From Pseudomonas sp. MPC6 (lineage in GTDB: Bacteria > Pseudomonadota > Gammaproteobacteria > Pseudomonadales > Pseudomonadaceae), in NCBI RefSeq assembly GCF_006094435.1, contig NZ_CP034783.1, forward strand, positions 3,933,001 through 3,997,000: DNA of 64,000 bases, in the 5' to 3' direction. Shown here piece after piece: positions 43,776-52,384 of this stretch. The translations under genes were made by a program, and so were the position numbers. Within the stretch, counting starts at the first letter, position 1. Every line of letters begins with the position of its first letter. Below the pieces are notes generated by a model. That model had not been told where the DNA came from, did no database searches, and was given only the letters and a program-made list of their open reading frames with translations.

Positions 43776-44066
43776 CAAAACCTGCCAGCCCTCACTTCGG
43801 CCCACACCTCGGATGAAGTATTGATTCGTCAGATGTCAGTGTTGCGCTGCCTTGAAGCCCTTCGATTTCGCGGGCTACCATTTCTTGCAGGAGCCGCGAC
43901 GTTGCCTCCTGCTGGGGACCAGGATTCAGGCAACGGCGCGAGTGATAGTGGGAGTAACTAGCTTTATTGAGTGCCTGGGACTGTCCCCCCTCCTCCCTGC
44001 CTCCAGAAACCGGACGGTCATCCCCCACACCAAGAGACTGAGTATGGGGGCGATTAGTGGCGGGAG
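43776..44066. other. 291-base gap without a recognisable gene
   Basis: A 78-codon minus-strand frame (43792-44028) is open but has no recognised domain. The stretch differs in composition from both neighbours (G/C runs such as GGGGGGACAGTCCC on the minus strand). It could be a scar of a mobile element. Confidence 0.4.
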
Positions 44067-46004
44067 CTATTGCTTGGTGATGCTTTCACTGCCGGGCCAA
44101 TTCAACAGGCGACGGGTGAAACCATAACTCGCGGCCTGGTAGTGGGCAATCGCACGTGCGACCAGGGGGTCGTCGAGCTGAACCGTCACCTCATGGCTGG
44201 CACCCAGCGCGTCATCGTGGCGTCGCAACATCGCTCGGGGGCTGAGGATCGCCAGATCTTTACCATCGAACAGGCCAAGGTGTTGGTAATTACCTACCAA
44301 CACGCGGGGTGGCAAGGCGGAAGGCTGAAGCAAATTGCGACCGAAGAATGTCGATTCGTAATTGAGGTTTAACAGACCGAGTAGGGTTGGAGCCAAGTCG
44401 ATCTGACTCGCAAGCTGGCCGTCCTCACGCGCCGGAATGAGCTTGGGCGCATAGATGAACAAAGGGATTTGGTAGTTACGAATCGGAAGATCTTCCTTAC
44501 CCGCGCTGCCCGCGGTGTGGTCAGCGACAAAGACGAAGATAGTGTCGTTGAACCAGGCTTTATTTCGGGCGGCTTCAAGAAACCTGCCGATTGCATAATC
44601 GGTGTATTTCACAGCGCCGTCGCGGCCGTCACCGGATGCAATATCGATCCTGCCTTCAGGGTAAGTGTATGGACGATGATTGGAGGTAGTCATCAGTTGC
44701 AGAAGGAACGGTTTTTGGTTGGCAAAATTTTCGTCTGCCAGCTTCAGCGTTTGCTGGTAGAGGTCTTCATCAGCCATACCCCAGGCATTTTTGAAATGGA
44801 TCTCGGCTTCATCGATGCTGCTTTGATCTACGACCCGATAACCATTGCCGCTGAAGAACGCATTCATGTTGTCAAAATAGCCACGGCCGCCATACACAAA
44901 CACGCTGTCGTAACCGACGTGCTTCAGCTGTTGGCCCAGGCTGGCGAAACCGCTTTCACGGCCAACCCGTTTGACAATAGAGCGTCCCGGCGTCGGCGGG
45001 ATAGACAACGTAATGGCCTCCAGGCCGCGGTCCGTCCTGGTGCCAGTGGCATAGAAGTTGTTGAAGTACAGGCTCTCTTTACGCAGTTGGTCGAGGTTGG
45101 GCGTCAGGTTGTCGGGGTTCCCATTGCTGCCCATGTACTTGGCGCTGAAGCTTTCGATAGTCACCAGAATAATATTATGTCGCTGGGTCTTATCATTCTG
45201 GGTCACGGTACGGCGGACATCGAGCGAATCTTTACCGATGAATTGCACGTTGCCTTCCGCTAGCTCCTGGCGGATGTGCTGGCCAACCACGTCATTCGGC
45301 AAGGTGCCATAGAACTGATCGTAGTCCAGCTCGTTGTTGCGAAATGCGGCAAAAAACTGATACGGACCATTACTGGCCAGCTCATGTTGATAGGTGTTGC
45401 CGCCTTTGCCACGTGGAGTGTCCTGGTCAACGACCAATAGAACGACAGCACTCAAAGCGAAAATCACCCCGATACTCAGCACGCGTTGGCGCCAGGAAGG
45501 CAACGGTGCACCAATCACCCGCTGTAGAGGTTTGTGCAGAGCGATACAAATAGCAACCGCGATAACCGCCAGCCCGCCAAGCAATTTGCCGATTGGGTAG
45601 GACTCCAGAATGTTGTTCAACACCTCGTCGGAGTACACCAGATAATCCACGGCAATAAAATTGAAGCGTACGCCGAACTCGTCCCAGAACAGCCATTCAG
45701 CCACCGCAGTAAATAACATGGCGAAAACGCTGAGCGTCAGTAGCCCCTGCAAAAACCAGCGGTGAGCACGTGATCGCCACAGCGACGGCGGGCACAGCAG
45801 CACATACAGGCTCATCGGCAGCGCAGCGTAAAGTAGGAAGCTCAGGTCGTATAAGGCGCCGATGCCAAAGATCGACGCAAATGCACTACCCGACTCTGAA
45901 AGATGAGTGGCGAGTAACACTAGGCGGGTGAGGAAAAAAATCACTAGCCACAGGCCTGTGATCATCAATAGGAAACGCAGAGGGGCTGAAGCGGGAAAAC
46001 GCAT
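44067..46004 (-). CDS. LtaS-like phosphoglycerol transferase (sulfatase superfamily)
   Basis: 645 residues. Five transmembrane helices (residues 5-190) precede a periplasmic sulfatase-fold domain. 'ILVTIESFSAKYMGSNGNPD' carries the first metal-binding Glu, 'NNFYATGTRTDRGLEAITLS' the catalytic Thr, and 'DTIFVFVADHTAGSAGKEDL' the later Asp-His. In Gram-negatives such proteins transfer phosphoglycerol-type groups to periplasmic or surface glycans (OpgB-like). AAGGAG six bases upstream fixes the ATG. It is the distal member of a minus-strand envelope cluster, though a 311-base gap separates it from the next gene. More A+T-rich than the core genome. Confidence 0.87.
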   Translation of the reverse strand: MRFPASAPLRFLLMITGLWLVIFFLTRLVLLATHLSESGSAFASIFGIGALYDLSFLLYAALPMSLYVLLCPPSLWRSRAHRWFLQGLLTLSVFAMLFTAVAEWLFWDEFGVRFNFIAVDYLVYSDEVLNNILESYPIGKLLGGLAVIAVAICIALHKPLQRVIGAPLPSWRQRVLSIGVIFALSAVVLLVVDQDTPRGKGGNTYQHELASNGPYQFFAAFRNNELDYDQFYGTLPNDVVGQHIRQELAEGNVQFIGKDSLDVRRTVTQNDKTQRHNIILVTIESFSAKYMGSNGNPDNLTPNLDQLRKESLYFNNFYATGTRTDRGLEAITLSIPPTPGRSIVKRVGRESGFASLGQQLKHVGYDSVFVYGGRGYFDNMNAFFSGNGYRVVDQSSIDEAEIHFKNAWGMADEDLYQQTLKLADENFANQKPFLLQLMTTSNHRPYTYPEGRIDIASGDGRDGAVKYTDYAIGRFLEAARNKAWFNDTIFVFVADHTAGSAGKEDLPIRNYQIPLFIYAPKLIPAREDGQLASQIDLAPTLLGLLNLNYESTFFGRNLLQPSALPPRVLVGNYQHLGLFDGKDLAILSPRAMLRRHDDALGASHEVTVQLDDPLVARAIAHYQAASYGFTRRLLNWPGSESITKQ

Positions 46005-46315
46005 TAAAAACTCCTTGTTGTGCTCCCCTCCAGATTGAAAATTGCTGTGCCGATTGGCCGAAAAGTCGTAAGCATTAAGACGTTCTTGTCTTCGAATGCA
46101 CTGAGTTACGACCCATTTTGAGGGGACGTAAATCTATCCGACGAATTAGCAAAATTTCGTCAAAACGAAGTCCTGAATTGCGGTCTTGGTGAAAATCAAT
46201 GCCGCGGCAGCTGCTGGCTCTTCAGACAAGCAAAGCCCCCAATGCACCTCGGCAGCGCTGAAGAGTATCGGGGGAAGCGAGGTACGCAGAGTAGATTTTC
46301 CAGTAAAAAACGATT
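46005..46315. other. Intergenic region upstream of the LtaS-like gene
   Basis: 311 bases, A+T-rich, probably holding the LtaS-like promoter. No open frame, REP or terminator was recognised. Confidence 0.5.
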
Positions 46316-47272
46316 TTATGGTTTACGACTAAACGAATAGAACAAATTTGGCTCCGCCACGACGTACAAATGCCCTTGCGCATCCATGGTTACGCCTTCT
46401 GGATTCACCTTGGACGAGAAAAAATCCTTCACGCCTTCGAGCAGACTTTTATAACTGACAAAGCGACCTTCTTTATCCAGCTCAATCAATAATTTGGACT
46501 GCTCGCTGAGTAAAACGAGATGTCCAGTGCCCGGATCGTAATAAGCGTCGGCCAGGTCACGCCCGAAAACGCTTTGGTTAACCCATTCAGTTCGATCGAT
46601 CAAGTTGATGGACAGGTGTCCATTCAAGCTCTTCGACACTCCACCAATTTCATACAACTGGCGCGGATCGCGCTCCTTGATCACAAATAATCGGTCCCCG
46701 ACAGGGTCATAGGTCACCCCTTCGAAGCCTTTGTTGTTTGTACTCAGGTTGACGCCTACGGTGAGGAACGGCTCTGCACCCTTTCGAAGGGTCGCGGACT
46801 TCTCGGGTAGTTGGATAAACGTCAGACGTTGATCACCTTCTTCAGTGACAACGACTCGACCATTGCCCATGTAGGCCAATCCTTCGGTATCGTCAAAGCC
46901 CTCAAGCGGATAACGCTCAAGTACATTGCCAGTGCGGTCGAGAGCGACAATTTGCAGCTCGCCGCCATTGGTAATGGCCAGCAACCGATCAAGGTCGTAG
47001 TCGTAGGTGATACCCGAGAGGTTATCTTCAATGCCCTCGAGTGGCTTAGCCACTACATCAGGCATAAACCCCGGCAACCACAAACCTGGCTTTACCTCAG
47101 CGGAGCTGCCCCAGGTTTGCAAAACAAAGTGATACAGCTGTTGGTGCCAGAAGAAACGGCTGGAAGCCGCCCCAAGCACTCCTAGTGTCAGCAACACCAG
47201 AATAACAATGCGCAGCCGATGGCGTCGCTGAGCTTTGCGCAAGACCAAAGCCACACCCAATTCAACATTCAT
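46316..47272 (-). CDS. SdiA-regulated-type beta-propeller protein
   Basis: 318 residues. One N-terminal membrane anchor ('IVILVLLTLGVLGAASSRFF', residues 20-40) is followed by a repeated beta-propeller of the SdiA-regulated/esterase-like phytase type: 'NLSGITYDYDLDRLLAITNG', 'DTEGLAYMGNGRVVVTEEGD', 'GFEGVTYDPVGDRLFVIKER' and 'NPEGVTMDAQGHLYVVAEPN'. It would face the periplasm. No enzymatic function is established. The start at 47272 has GGAG about seven bases upstream; an open frame to 47530 runs into the neighbouring gene. It follows the GT83 gene by 16 bases and is probably cotranscribed. Confidence 0.85.
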   Translation of the reverse strand: MNVELGVALVLRKAQRRHRLRIVILVLLTLGVLGAASSRFFWHQQLYHFVLQTWGSSAEVKPGLWLPGFMPDVVAKPLEGIEDNLSGITYDYDLDRLLAITNGGELQIVALDRTGNVLERYPLEGFDDTEGLAYMGNGRVVVTEEGDQRLTFIQLPEKSATLRKGAEPFLTVGVNLSTNNKGFEGVTYDPVGDRLFVIKERDPRQLYEIGGVSKSLNGHLSINLIDRTEWVNQSVFGRDLADAYYDPGTGHLVLLSEQSKLLIELDKEGRFVSYKSLLEGVKDFFSSKVNPEGVTMDAQGHLYVVAEPNLFYSFSRKP

Positions 47273-47288
47273 CGAACAACTCCGGCCG

Positions 47289-48809
47289 TCACAGGGGATG
47301 CTTCCACACGAATTGATAAACCTTGTCTGGTGCCGGAGGCTGGCAACTATGGTTGTCCGCATCCGCACCCACCAAGAACCACTCCGCCCTTGAGGTGTCG
47401 CCAACACTGCGAGCTTTTTCCGGGTCGTAACAGCGGGCCAAATCCCGTGCGGGCACCAGGGCATAGGCCTGCGGGTGGCTACGAAGCCACATGGCTGAGT
47501 GTTCCAGAGATTGGCGGTCCATGAAGCCAAAATGCACTATCGGTTGCTGCGCAAATAACCAGTGCCCCTCACGCCAGCTGACCAGCACCAACTCGGAGTT
47601 TCCGGTCAGCCGCGCCACCTCACGCATGATGGTTTCGTGGGGGTTGATGCCTTCTTTATGGGGCTCGATGAAGCCGCGTACCCACCAAGCGCACAACCAC
47701 ACCACGGTCAATACAACAAATACCGTTCTGCCCCTGGGACGCTTGCTGAAACAACGGCGTAGCATCCAGGGAATAAGTGGCGCCACCAACAGAATCAGTG
47801 CCGGTAACGCAGGAAAGATATACAGCTTGCGTTTGCCACTGCTCAGGCTGAAAAACAACAACACCAAGACCACCCAACCGAGTAGCACCAACACTCGACC
47901 GTCGTGCTTGACCAGTTGCTTACGCCAAGCGGGCACCAGCCATGGGAGCATGAAAAAAATCGGCACCCAATACTTCGGGATAACCTGGACGAAGAAATAC
48001 CAAAAGGGTTCGCGGTGATCCCAAGCGTTGGAGTACCGGCCAGCCGTTTGTTTCAGCAAGATTTCCTGGGCGTAAGCCAGGCTATCGGAACTGCCCTGCA
48101 GCACGATCATCAACAGAGGCCCCAGCCATATCGCGATTGCTGCTAACGCGACCAGCAGCCCTAGCCACCAGGCTCGCGCTTTGCCGGGCATGGGCACCAC
48201 TCCTTTCCAGCCTTTACGCACCGCATACGCGTATGGGATCAGCATCAACACCGGCAGAAAGCCCACGCCTTTGCTGATGATTCCAAACCCCATGGCTGCA
48301 CAGGCAACGTAGTACCAACGCCACGCCGGGCCTAGCAATAGATGCCGGCATAGACCATAGATCCCCAGAATTATCCATAGAGCCAGAAAGCCATCAATCT
48401 GCCCTGTCCGTAAAATGCTGTAGGTCTGGTAAGTCGCGAGAAACAATATCGCTGCGATTACACCTACACGCCGACCCCACAAGCGACGGCCCAGGTCATA
48501 CAAGCAGGCCGTAGTAACGGCGCCTGCCAGTAGCGCTGGTAAGTAGAGGGCTACTTTTGGCAGGTGGGTAAGCTGCACGAATAGCGCCACAGCCCACATG
48601 AACAGAGGAGGCTTGTCCGCGTAAATTTCGCTAGCGCGATGGGGAATAAACCACGAACCGTTCTGCATCATTTCCAGGGCTACGCCGAGAAAACGCTCTT
48701 CATCGACATTTAACGGCTGGCGCCAGCCAAGACCGGCTCCTACCATGACCAACGTCAACACCACAAAAGCCAAAAGTTCTAACCGCGAAGAAGCTAGTCG
48801 TATCCGCAC
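47289..48809 (-). CDS. ArnT-like GT83 glycosyltransferase
   Basis: 506 residues, about 12 membrane helices, GTG start with AAGGA eight bases upstream. The first periplasmic loop has the catalytic-type acidic pair in 'WRQPLNVDEERFLGVALEMM', then 'SEIYADKPPLFMWAVALFV', as in ArnT and PMT-like enzymes. 'TGQIDGFLALWIILGIYGLC' follows. Such enzymes move a sugar from a polyprenyl phosphate to lipid A or another periplasmic acceptor. Given the epimerase and GT2 genes upstream, the sugar may be galacturonic acid, as with Rgt enzymes of rhizobia (inference). It is distinct from the ArnT encoded at 60607-62256. Confidence 0.85.
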   Translation of the reverse strand: MRIRLASSRLELLAFVVLTLVMVGAGLGWRQPLNVDEERFLGVALEMMQNGSWFIPHRASEIYADKPPLFMWAVALFVQLTHLPKVALYLPALLAGAVTTACLYDLGRRLWGRRVGVIAAILFLATYQTYSILRTGQIDGFLALWIILGIYGLCRHLLLGPAWRWYYVACAAMGFGIISKGVGFLPVLMLIPYAYAVRKGWKGVVPMPGKARAWWLGLLVALAAIAIWLGPLLMIVLQGSSDSLAYAQEILLKQTAGRYSNAWDHREPFWYFFVQVIPKYWVPIFFMLPWLVPAWRKQLVKHDGRVLVLLGWVVLVLLFFSLSSGKRKLYIFPALPALILLVAPLIPWMLRRCFSKRPRGRTVFVVLTVVWLCAWWVRGFIEPHKEGINPHETIMREVARLTGNSELVLVSWREGHWLFAQQPIVHFGFMDRQSLEHSAMWLRSHPQAYALVPARDLARCYDPEKARSVGDTSRAEWFLVGADADNHSCQPPAPDKVYQFVWKHPL

Positions 48810-48813
48810 CGTC

Positions 48814-49107
48814 TCAGTCCTTTTTTTCTAATTCGCGGCTTTCCTGCTCGCGATGTTTGGCAATTAACTGCAAATTGCGCAGGTACACAATGAAACCGAA
48901 AGACTGGCCGACAATAAAAACCGGGTCCTCGCGGTAGATTGCGTACGCCAACAGCAGCGCGCTGCCAACGATGCTCAGATACCAGAACCCAACAGGAATC
49001 ATGCTGCGTTTTTTGTATTCGCTGTACAGCCACTGCAGAACAAAACGCCCGGTAAATGCCAACTGGCCAGCGAAGCCAATAGCCAACCACAAAGATTCTT
49101 TGCCCAT
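48814..49107 (-). CDS. LAB_N-domain small membrane protein
   Basis: 97 residues with three hydrophobic helices: 'LWLAIGFAGQLAFTGRFVLQ', 'MIPVGFWYLSIVGSALLLAY' and 'DPVFIVGQSFGFIVYLRNLQ'. This is the lipid-A-disaccharide-synthase N-terminal (LAB_N) domain found alone. Such proteins often sit beside polyprenyl-phosphate glycosyltransferases, suggesting a partner or flippase-like role, not proven. GAGGT precedes the ATG. It lies between the GT2 and GT83 genes with near-zero spacing on both sides. Confidence 0.87.
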   Translation of the reverse strand: MGKESLWLAIGFAGQLAFTGRFVLQWLYSEYKKRSMIPVGFWYLSIVGSALLLAYAIYREDPVFIVGQSFGFIVYLRNLQLIAKHREQESRELEKKD

Positions 49108-49108
49108 G

Positions 49109-49852
49109 TCACACCTCGGTTTCTTGTGCGTTGACTTCCAGGCGGGTGCGTTTTATCAGCCACCACACACCGAACAAATCCACAATGCCCACCAGGGCTC
49201 GGTCGAGATTTCCGTAGTTGGAAACCCCTGAGCCACGCTCACGGTGGTTCACCGGTTGAATCAACATTCGGCCGTTGTGACGACGGATCAGGGCAGGAAT
49301 AAAGCGGTGCATGTGATCGAAATATGGCAAGCGCAGAAAAGCTTCACGTTCAATCAATTTGATACCGCAACCGGTGTCGGGCGTTTGGTCCTTCAGCAGG
49401 CTGCTGCGCAGGTTGTTGGCAAATCGCGAAGCCCAGCGTTTGCTCGTCGTGTCCCGGCGATTTACACGGTGACCCGCCACCAGTTTTACACCTCCGGGTT
49501 TGCCCTCCGAACCACGAACCAGGTCCAGCATTTTCGGTAGATCGGCCGGATCGTTCTGGCCATCGCCATCAAGGGTTGCCAACCAATGCCCACTCGCCAC
49601 TTCGGCCGCGTGGTAAATCGAGGTGCTCTGCCCGAGGGAACGAGCATGACTGAGTACCCTCAATTGACTGTAACCACTACTTTGTAGCGTTCGTAATTCG
49701 GTGGCGGTGGCGTCGGTGCTTCCATCATCGACCACTATGACCTCAAAGGTCTCATTGGCTAGCGCGACACGCACCTCTTCCAATAGCGGAATGAGGTTAC
49801 CTGCTTCATTTTTTGCCGGAATCAGGACCGACACATATGGCGTTTCGTGCAT
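49109..49852 (-). CDS. GT2 glycosyltransferase (polyprenyl-phosphate sugar synthase type)
   Basis: 247 residues. GT-A fold: 'VSVLIPAKNEAGNLIPLLEE', 'VIVVDDGSTDATATEL' and 'WLATLDGDGQNDPADLPKML' with the metal-binding acidic motif; 'TPDTGCGIKLIEREAFLRLP' follows, and one C-terminal hydrophobic segment. It resembles DPM1-like enzymes that load a sugar nucleotide onto polyprenyl phosphate, lacking the two-helix tail of ArnC. The start at 49852 begins at the domain; the frame extends to 50011 without a ribosome site. It would feed the ArnT-like enzyme encoded downstream. Confidence 0.85.
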   Translation of the reverse strand: MHETPYVSVLIPAKNEAGNLIPLLEEVRVALANETFEVIVVDDGSTDATATELRTLQSSGYSQLRVLSHARSLGQSTSIYHAAEVASGHWLATLDGDGQNDPADLPKMLDLVRGSEGKPGGVKLVAGHRVNRRDTTSKRWASRFANNLRSSLLKDQTPDTGCGIKLIEREAFLRLPYFDHMHRFIPALIRRHNGRMLIQPVNHRERGSGVSNYGNLDRALVGIVDLFGVWWLIKRTRLEVNAQETEV

Positions 49853-49886
49853 GACGTTTCCGTAAAAAAGCTGAGAAAGTGAGTGG

Positions 49887-50858
49887 CTAAACGCCGTAAT
49901 AGTTGCGGTACCAATCGACAAACGACTGCACACCGGTAGACACCGTGACCTGTGGGCGGAAACCCACGCGGTCCTCCAGTTCGCGAGTGTCTGCCCAAGT
50001 GTTAACGACATCGCCTGGCTGCAGCGGCATGAAATTTTTTATTGCGCGGATTCCCAGCGCCTCTTCAATGCACTCGACAAATTCCAGAAGCTTCACCGGC
50101 GCGCCAAAGCCGATGTTGTAAACCTTGTTTCGCGCGCCGGTCTCATCGGTCGGTGGCAGCGGTATCAATCGCACAAGGCCCTCGACGATATCGTCGATAT
50201 AAGTGAAATCGCGAGACATCGCACCGTCGTTGTACACGTCAATAGTGCGACCTTTCAGGATGGCGTCAGTGAATTTGAACAGTGCCATGTCGGGCCGTCC
50301 CCAAGGACCATACACGGTAAAAAATCTCAGACCGGTAGTGGGAATGCCATAGAGATGCGAGTAGGCGTGGGCCATCAGTTCATTGGCGCGCTTGGTAGCT
50401 GCGTAGAACGACACCGGCTGATCGACAGGGTCGGTTGTGGCATACGGTAAGTGGTCGTTCAATCCGTACACCGAGCTACTTGAGGCGTATATCAGATGCG
50501 CCGGCATACGAGCACGACAGGCTTCCAACACATTGAGGAATCCCACCAGATTGCTTTGCGCATAGGTGTCCGGGTGGTCGATGGAATAGCGCACTCCGGC
50601 TTGAGCAGCCAGGTGGACGACTTGCTCGAACTCCTTTTCAGCAAACAAATCCAACAACGCTTGCTTGTCGGCGACGTCCAGTAATTGGAACTGGAAATTG
50701 CGGCATTCAGCTAGTTGCGAAAGGCGAGCCTGTTTCAGCTCAACGCTGTAGTAGTTGTTGAGGTTGTCGATGCCAATAACCTGATGGCCATCGCTGCATA
50801 GGCGCCTGGCAGTATGGAACCCGATAAAACCTGCAACGCCGGTTACCAGTATCCTCAT
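49887..50858 (-). CDS. NAD-dependent epimerase, UDP-glucuronate 4-epimerase-like
   Basis: 323 residues, extended SDR. 'RILVTGVAGFIGFHTARRLC' is the NAD-binding glycine motif; 'LIYASSSSVYGLNDHLPYAT' holds the catalytic Ser and 'PVSFYAATKRANELMAHAYS' the YxxxK. 'GLRFFTVYGPWGRPDMALFK' and 'YNDGAMSRDFTYIDDIVEGL' are typical of UDP-glucuronate 4-epimerases (GalA-forming, WbpP/Cap1J-like). It would make UDP-galacturonate from UDP-glucuronate, the product of Ugd. Its ATG overlaps the end of a degenerate ugd fragment, indicating that an intact ugd once preceded it in this operon. Confidence 0.87.
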   Translation of the reverse strand: MRILVTGVAGFIGFHTARRLCSDGHQVIGIDNLNNYYSVELKQARLSQLAECRNFQFQLLDVADKQALLDLFAEKEFEQVVHLAAQAGVRYSIDHPDTYAQSNLVGFLNVLEACRARMPAHLIYASSSSVYGLNDHLPYATTDPVDQPVSFYAATKRANELMAHAYSHLYGIPTTGLRFFTVYGPWGRPDMALFKFTDAILKGRTIDVYNDGAMSRDFTYIDDIVEGLVRLIPLPPTDETGARNKVYNIGFGAPVKLLEFVECIEEALGIRAIKNFMPLQPGDVVNTWADTRELEDRVGFRPQVTVSTGVQSFVDWYRNYYGV

Positions 50859-51082
50859 ACGCCGCTCCGTCCTTGCGTGCCTTTCCCTATTACGCCATAA
50901 GACTGATGCTGCACCCCGTTGATATTTTCGATGCAGATGAGTTCAGAAAACGCGATGGTGAACTGGCCATCGGCACCATGTCTAGCGTCGACAGCTCTCC
51001 AGCACATCTGATTGAACATTTTTGTTACGCAGGATGGCTGTGCCAAATCGACATAGCCACTAACAAGAACGGTCACATCCAT
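50855..51082 (-). pseudogene. Internally deleted UDP-glucose dehydrogenase (ugd) remnant
   Basis: 75 codons. The start 'MDVTVLVSGYVDLAQ' resembles the Ugd beginning '[15 protein letters not shown]' seen in the intact ugd at the window end. The tail 'IENINGVQHQSYGVIGKG' resembles the conserved Ugd C-terminal 'GRNIYDP..YYGIGRG' segment. About 300 central residues, including the catalytic cysteine, are missing. The stop overlaps the epimerase ATG (ATGA). An in-frame deletion has probably left a translatable stub that may still couple translation to the epimerase. Alternatively it is an unrelated small ORF. Confidence 0.5.
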
Positions 51083-51291
51083 AAATCACTCTGCTTGGTG
51101 GCAAGGCTTTTCTGTACCTACAGAGGCTTATAATCAAAAAGAAATGAAAATTTTGTGAGTGGCACAAGGTGATAGTGAGAAAGCGCAGAGCAATAAGGTG
51201 AGCACATCTAATTGAAATGAAAATGACATAGATTAAAGGTATTTTTGACGTTTTTTTCTCATTTTACTCTCTACATTCGCTGCACCTCAAA

Positions 51292-51314
51292 ATATGCAAA
51301 TGATTCGCATTGAT
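51292..51314. promoter_or_regulatory. Fur-box-like site upstream of the iron transporter
   Basis: ATGCAAATGATTCGCATTGA (centre about 51303) is an imperfect palindrome close to the 19-bp Fur consensus (AATGAT..ATCATT halves), 54 bases before the FbpA-type start. The rest of 51083-51367 is A+T-rich with no recognised gene. Confidence 0.6.
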
Positions 51315-51367
51315 AGGCAGCGAATCTGTGTGCATCACCTCTAAAAAGAATCAGGAACTGCCACAGA

Positions 51368-52381
51368 ATGATCTCCCCTACCCCCTCGTTCTTCAAAATA
51401 GCACTGCTAACTACTGCGCTGCTGAGCGCCGGCCAAGTGAATGCAGCAGAGGCAGATGGCATCGTGGTCTACAACGCTCAACACGAAAGCCTGACCAAAG
51501 CTTGGATCGAGGGCTTTACCCAGGAAACCGGCATCAAAGTCACCGTACGCAATGGCGACGATACCGAGATGGGGAATCAGCTTGTGCAGGAAGGCGTGGC
51601 GTCTCCGGCCGATGTGTTCCTTACCGAGAACTCCCCGGCCATGGTGCTGGTCGACAACGCGGGGCTGTTTGCCCCGGTTTCACCGGCCACCCTGGAACAG
51701 GTTGGCGCAGCGTACCGCCCGGCGCATGGGAAATGGGTGGGAATCGCGGCGCGCTCTACGGTGTTTGTCTACAACCCGAGCAAGCTGCCAGAGGCCCAAC
51801 TGCCCAATTCGGTGATGGATCTCGCGGGGCCGGAGTGGAAAGGTCGCTGGGGCGCTTCGCCGGCCGGCGCGGACTTCCAGGCTATCGTCGCCGCCGTGCT
51901 TGCACTCAAGGGAGAAGCCGCGACGCTTGATTGGCTGAAAGCGATGAAAACCAATGCCACCGTCTACCGGGGTAACAGCGCGGTGCTCAAAGCGGTCAAC
52001 GCCGGGCAGGTCGACAGCGGCTTGATCTACCACTATTACAGCTTTGGGGATCAGGCCAAGACCGGCGAAAACAGCAAGAACACCGCCTTGCACTATTTCA
52101 AGCACAAGGATCCTGGCGCGTTTGTCAGTGTCTCCGGTGGCGGCGTCCTGGCGTCGAGCAAACACAAGGAACAAGCCCAGGCGTTCCTCAAATGGATTAC
52201 CGGGAAAGATGGCCAGGAAGTCCTGAAAACCGGCAAATCGTTCGAATACGCCGTGGGCAAAAATACCGAATCCAACCCCAAACTGGTGCCTTTGCAGCAA
52301 CTCGACGCGCCGACAGTCGATGCCTCAAAACTCGACAGTAAAAAAGCCGTGGAGTTGATGACTCAGGCAGGACTGCTTTAA
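51368..52381 (+). CDS. Ferric iron ABC transporter substrate-binding protein, FbpA type
   Basis: 337 residues. The signal peptide ends near 'SAGQVNAAEA' (residue 27). 'GIVVYNAQHESLTKAWIEGF' begins the bacterial ferric-binding domain, and 'DSGLIYHYYSFGDQAKT' places Tyr221, Tyr223 and Tyr224 where FbpA proteins bind iron. It captures Fe3+ in the periplasm for the permease encoded next. A Fur-box-like site lies upstream, so expression should rise in iron limitation. The gene starts a core-like segment with higher G+C than the region before it. Confidence 0.9.
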   Translation: MISPTPSFFKIALLTTALLSAGQVNAAEADGIVVYNAQHESLTKAWIEGFTQETGIKVTVRNGDDTEMGNQLVQEGVASPADVFLTENSPAMVLVDNAGLFAPVSPATLEQVGAAYRPAHGKWVGIAARSTVFVYNPSKLPEAQLPNSVMDLAGPEWKGRWGASPAGADFQAIVAAVLALKGEAATLDWLKAMKTNATVYRGNSAVLKAVNAGQVDSGLIYHYYSFGDQAKTGENSKNTALHYFKHKDPGAFVSVSGGGVLASSKHKEQAQAFLKWITGKDGQEVLKTGKSFEYAVGKNTESNPKLVPLQQLDAPTVDASKLDSKKAVELMTQAGLL

Positions 52382-52384
52382 TTG

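Noticed and set aside
43792-44028. 78-codon minus-strand frame as a transposase fragment
   Set aside because: No catalytic motif or terminal inverted repeats could be recognised; it is kept only as an unexplained gap.
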